Source: Planctomycetota bacterium (lineage in GTDB: Bacteria; Planctomycetota; Phycisphaerae; WQYP01). Taken from it: DNA of 8,595 nt. The translations under genes and the position numbers were made by a program. Positions 6,280 through 8,595 of the stretch are shown here, one piece after another. How positions within the stretch are numbered: the stretch's first letter is position 1; each line of letters begins with the position of its first letter. The stretch lies in the NCBI GenBank assembly GCA_021798635.1, contig JAJZGH010000221.1, positions 1 through 8,595 on the forward strand. The letters run 5' to 3'. Under the pieces are notes generated by a model. It worked only from the letters and a program-made list of their open reading frames with translations. It was not told where the DNA came from and made no database searches.

Positions 6280-6307
6280 ATTATCTTCAACTATCGCTGA
6301 AAAGCAA
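6280..6307 (-). promoter_or_regulatory. Candidate promoter for tRNA-Arg and its trailer
   Basis: On the minus strand TTGCTT (6307-6302) and GATAAT (6285-6280) are separated by 16 bp, a fair match to sigma-70 -35 and -10 boxes. This would give a leader of roughly 30 nt before the tRNA. Promoter consensus in this group of bacteria is poorly known to me, so the call is tentative. Confidence 0.35.
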
Positions 6308-6668
6308 GGATTCGCCAATCAACACTTATTTCTTGCTGTGACAGCGGGCACGTTCCATCGGCACATGACTGTGCCGGCTAACATGGGGGTTGCAATTTTT
6401 CCGGGCATGGCCGCATTAACGCCAAATCAGGCGGAAAGCACAACATTATTTACCGGCGCGCCAAGATCCCGCCAGAGATTCTTTTATCCGGTGTTCCACC
6501 ACCGGCAGAGCCGGCGGCTTTGTGAAGTTTTCCCGCGCGGCGCGTTACCCGGAAATATTGCCACGCCCGCTAACATGCGGTGGGGATTGCTGCGCTGTTA
6601 CCCTAACCGTCATGCGGGCGGTATAGTATCGGGGGGAGAAGAGATTTCCTGAAAACGGGGACAGGATA
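6308..6668. other. Intergenic stretch with hairpins and imperfect repeats, no convincing gene
   Basis: No reading frame here looks like a known protein. A + frame running from 6095 to 6652 exists only because it crosses the tRNA-Arg gene in antisense. Visible structure: a perfect hairpin GGCACA-TGAC-TGTGCC (6360-6375); an imperfect direct repeat GCCGGCTAACATG (6373-6385) and GCCCGCTAACATG (6565-6577), each followed by a G-rich stretch and TTGC; and a hairpin CCGGC-AGA-GCCGG (6502-6514). The region must hold the leader and probably the promoter of the glycosyltransferase gene that follows. Confidence 0.5.
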
Positions 6669-8595
6669 ATGAACTTAAAAATTTGCATCGCAATACCCGC
6701 AGTGTCGGCGGGAGCCAACTCCGATGACGCCCCACTGGCGTGCATCAATGCCGCCAGCGTATTAGCTGCGGGCGGCCATGACGTTACCTTGTGTATCTCC
6801 GGGGATGGGGCCTTAAAATCAGATCATGGTCATCGCACCGGAGTGGTCGCGCCGCCCGGCGTGCACGTCATAACGCTTGACTGGCTTACAGAAACGCAGG
6901 TTATCGGGGGCTGGTTTCGCAGACGCAGCTATGAATTTTTCCGCTGGCTTAAATTTCACCCCGCTGCGTATGACTGCGTGATTTCACCCGCCTGGCAGGG
7001 CATAGCCTATTACGCAGTTCTTGCGCGGCAGCAGGGAATCGCCTTTGAAAAAACACAATTTGTCACGTATTTAACCGCTCCCACGCAATGGCGCCACCAC
7101 GCCCGGCAATCCATGCCCACAAGTGTTGAGACCCTTGAAGTCATGTTTATGGAACGCGACATGGTACGTCGGACTGATGCGGCCGTGGTGTGCACCTCCG
7201 GATTACGCGACTGGCTTAAAAGCGATGGATGGATCTTGCCGGCCAACACTTCCGTGCTTCCGCCATTGCCGACGCCCCGGGCTATCTCATACAGCCCATC
7301 TGAAGATGCAAAGGCAACACTGCCCCCCCTGCCGGCCGGCCCTGCCGCCCAACCGCTGGCAGAGCTGGTTTTTGCCGGTGCGATGGATTCCGCCGAGGGC
7401 GTGGAATTATTTTGCCATGCCATCAAAATGCTGCCCGCCCCGCTTTGTAAAAAATTAAAGATCACCTTTATCGGTGCAATCGGGGAAGTCAGGCAACTGG
7501 CCGGCGACTGGTATGTTCGCAAGACACTGCGCCGATCAGACTGTATATTCAGCATTCTGGCGGAGGCGGACCTGGAGCGGCAATTGGCCTATCTGCGCGG
7601 TGCCGGTCGCATTGCCATTTTTGCTCCAGGATCCGGAAGCCTACCGCAATTACTTATAAATTGTGTGGCGGACAACATTCCGGTTTTGATTCCGGAGCAC
7701 TGCGGTATTCGGGATTTTGTTACAAATGAAGTGTGTGAGAAACTCTGCTTCACCCCCACCGCACCGGCATTATCGCAGAAGATCCAATCCGCAATTCAAA
7801 ATGGCATTAGTCCATTGGCCTATCACCTGGAGGCATCCAATACCGCAGAACAGTGGCAACTCCTGATCAAGGCCCTCGTATGTGCAAAACCACCACCAAG
7901 CGGGAACGCGGTGAATCCGCTTGTCGCAGGCGATACGCCTCCCGCCGATGCCGCAATGCCCATGATCAGCGTATGTCTGGTGCATTACAATCGCCCGGAA
8001 ACACTGCGGCAGGCTGTGGATTCTCTTAAATCGCAAAGCTACCGGAATTATGAAGTTATCCTGATTGATGACGGCAGCCCATCACCGGAGGCCCAGGCAC
8101 TTTTAAAAACATTGGAAAAGGAATTTGCCTCGCGCGGGTGGCGCATTATCCGGCAGGACAATCAATACATGTGGCGGGCGCGAAATAACGCCGCCCGAGT
8201 GGCCCGCGGCGATTATCTGGCCTTTATGGATGATGATAATATTGCAACACCGCACTGGCTGGCCTGCGCCATGCAAGTGGCGCAAAGAACCCATGCCGAC
8301 GTGGTAACTTCCACAATGACACTTTTTGAAGGCCAGTCCCCGCCTGCTCCCAGCGTACCTTTTCCCATGTGGGTGCCCTTGGGACCGGCGGCTGCGGCTG
8401 GGGCATTTATCAACGTCTTTGGCGATGTGCACTGCCTGATGAAGAGAAGTATGTTTGAATCGCTGGGCGGTTTTGCAGAGCGCTTCAGCGGGTATCAGGA
8501 AGACTGGGAATTTTTTGCGCGGGCGGTTCTGGCCGGGCATAAGCTGGAACTGATTCCCCAATCGCTGCTGTTTTACCGCATCAGCAAAACCAGCG
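6669..8595 (+). CDS. Two-domain glycosyltransferase (degenerate GT4-like N-terminus plus GT2), 3' end beyond window
   Basis: The frame is open from the ATG at 6669 to the window end (642 codons); an in-frame TAG at 6624 limits the N-terminus. Residues 1 to about 410 resemble the GT-B fold of GT4 enzymes: KICIAIPAV at the start, WQGIAYYAVLARQQGIAF (from W109), FMERDMVRRTDAAVVCTSG, then VFAGAMDSAEGVELFCHAI. Where active GT4 enzymes carry the EX7E pair, this protein has PGSGSLPQLLINC (320-332) with no Glu, so the half may not be catalytic. From residue 430 a GT2 (GT-A) domain follows: ISVCLVHYNRPETL, IDDGSP (D467, D468), MDDDN (521-523, metal and nucleotide-sugar binding), and QEDWEFF (E611, D612, likely catalytic base region). 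It probably adds sugars to an envelope or secreted glycan. Substrate cannot be read. No signal peptide or membrane segment is seen. AGG at 6663-6665 is very close to the ATG. Confidence 0.88.
   Translation, partial: MNLKICIAIPAVSAGANSDDAPLACINAASVLAAGGHDVTLCISGDGALKSDHGHRTGVVAPPGVHVITLDWLTETQVIGGWFRRRSYEFFRWLKFHPAAYDCVISPAWQGIAYYAVLARQQGIAFEKTQFVTYLTAPTQWRHHARQSMPTSVETLEVMFMERDMVRRTDAAVVCTSGLRDWLKSDGWILPANTSVLPPLPTPRAISYSPSEDAKATLPPLPAGPAAQPLAELVFAGAMDSAEGVELFCHAIKMLPAPLCKKLKITFIGAIGEVRQLAGDWYVRKTLRRSDCIFSILAEADLERQLAYLRGAGRIAIFAPGSGSLPQLLINCVADNIPVLIPEHCGIRDFVTNEVCEKLCFTPTAPALSQKIQSAIQNGISPLAYHLEASNTAEQWQLLIKALVCAKPPPSGNAVNPLVAGDTPPADAAMPMISVCLVHYNRPETLRQAVDSLKSQSYRNYEVILIDDGSPSPEAQALLKTLEKEFASRGWRIIRQDNQYMWRARNNAARVARGDYLAFMDDDNIATPHWLACAMQVAQRTHADVVTSTMTLFEGQSPPAPSVPFPMWVPLGPAAAAGAFINVFGDVHCLMKRSMFESLGGFAERFSGYQEDWEFFARAVLAGHKLELIPQSLLFYRISKTS

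Noticed and set aside
7010..7555. A 181-residue minus frame opposite the glycosyltransferase
   Set aside because: The + strand frame reads as a recognisable glycosyltransferase through the whole stretch, so this is an antisense shadow.

Overview
The window looks like a bacterial chromosome of moderate GC content, dense with genes on the + strand. It carries a housekeeping translation and cell-envelope cluster in the order glmU-like, prs, rplY (ctc), pth, rpsF, ssb, rplI. This order, a GlmU reduced to its uridylyltransferase half, and a large two-domain glycosyltransferase suggest a Planctomycetota-like (PVC group) bacterium. That placement rests on recalled gene order and protein style, not on a database search. 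No transposase, integrase, phage gene or CRISPR array is visible.

Layout. 32-102: tRNA-Gln(UUG). 102-359: two near-identical tandem copies of a structured element of about 110 nt, the first fused to the 3' end of the tRNA. 421-5714: seven co-directional genes, most with a readable ribosome binding site. They supply UDP-GlcNAc (GlmU), PRPP (Prs), ribosomal proteins bL25, bS6 and bL9, peptidyl-tRNA recycling (Pth) and single-stranded DNA binding (SSB). rpsR, which often sits between ssb and rplI, is absent. 5715-6029: no recognisable gene. 6061-6168 (minus): a third, diverged copy of the structured element, again fused to the 3' end of a tRNA, here tRNA-Arg(ACG) at 6168-6241 minus. 6242-6668: no convincing gene; imperfect repeats and small hairpins. 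6669 to the window end: a GT4-like plus GT2 glycosyltransferase, cut off by the window edge.

The most interesting signal is the tRNA-trailer element. Three copies, two behind tRNA-Gln and one behind tRNA-Arg, share blocks of identical unpaired sequence. Between the Gln and Arg versions six base pairs in four helices change on both sides so that pairing is kept. The first hairpin includes the tRNA discriminator base in its stem. This points to a structured RNA co-transcribed with tRNAs, analogous in position (not in sequence) to the rtT repeats behind E. coli tyrT. I do not recognise it as a known RNA family.
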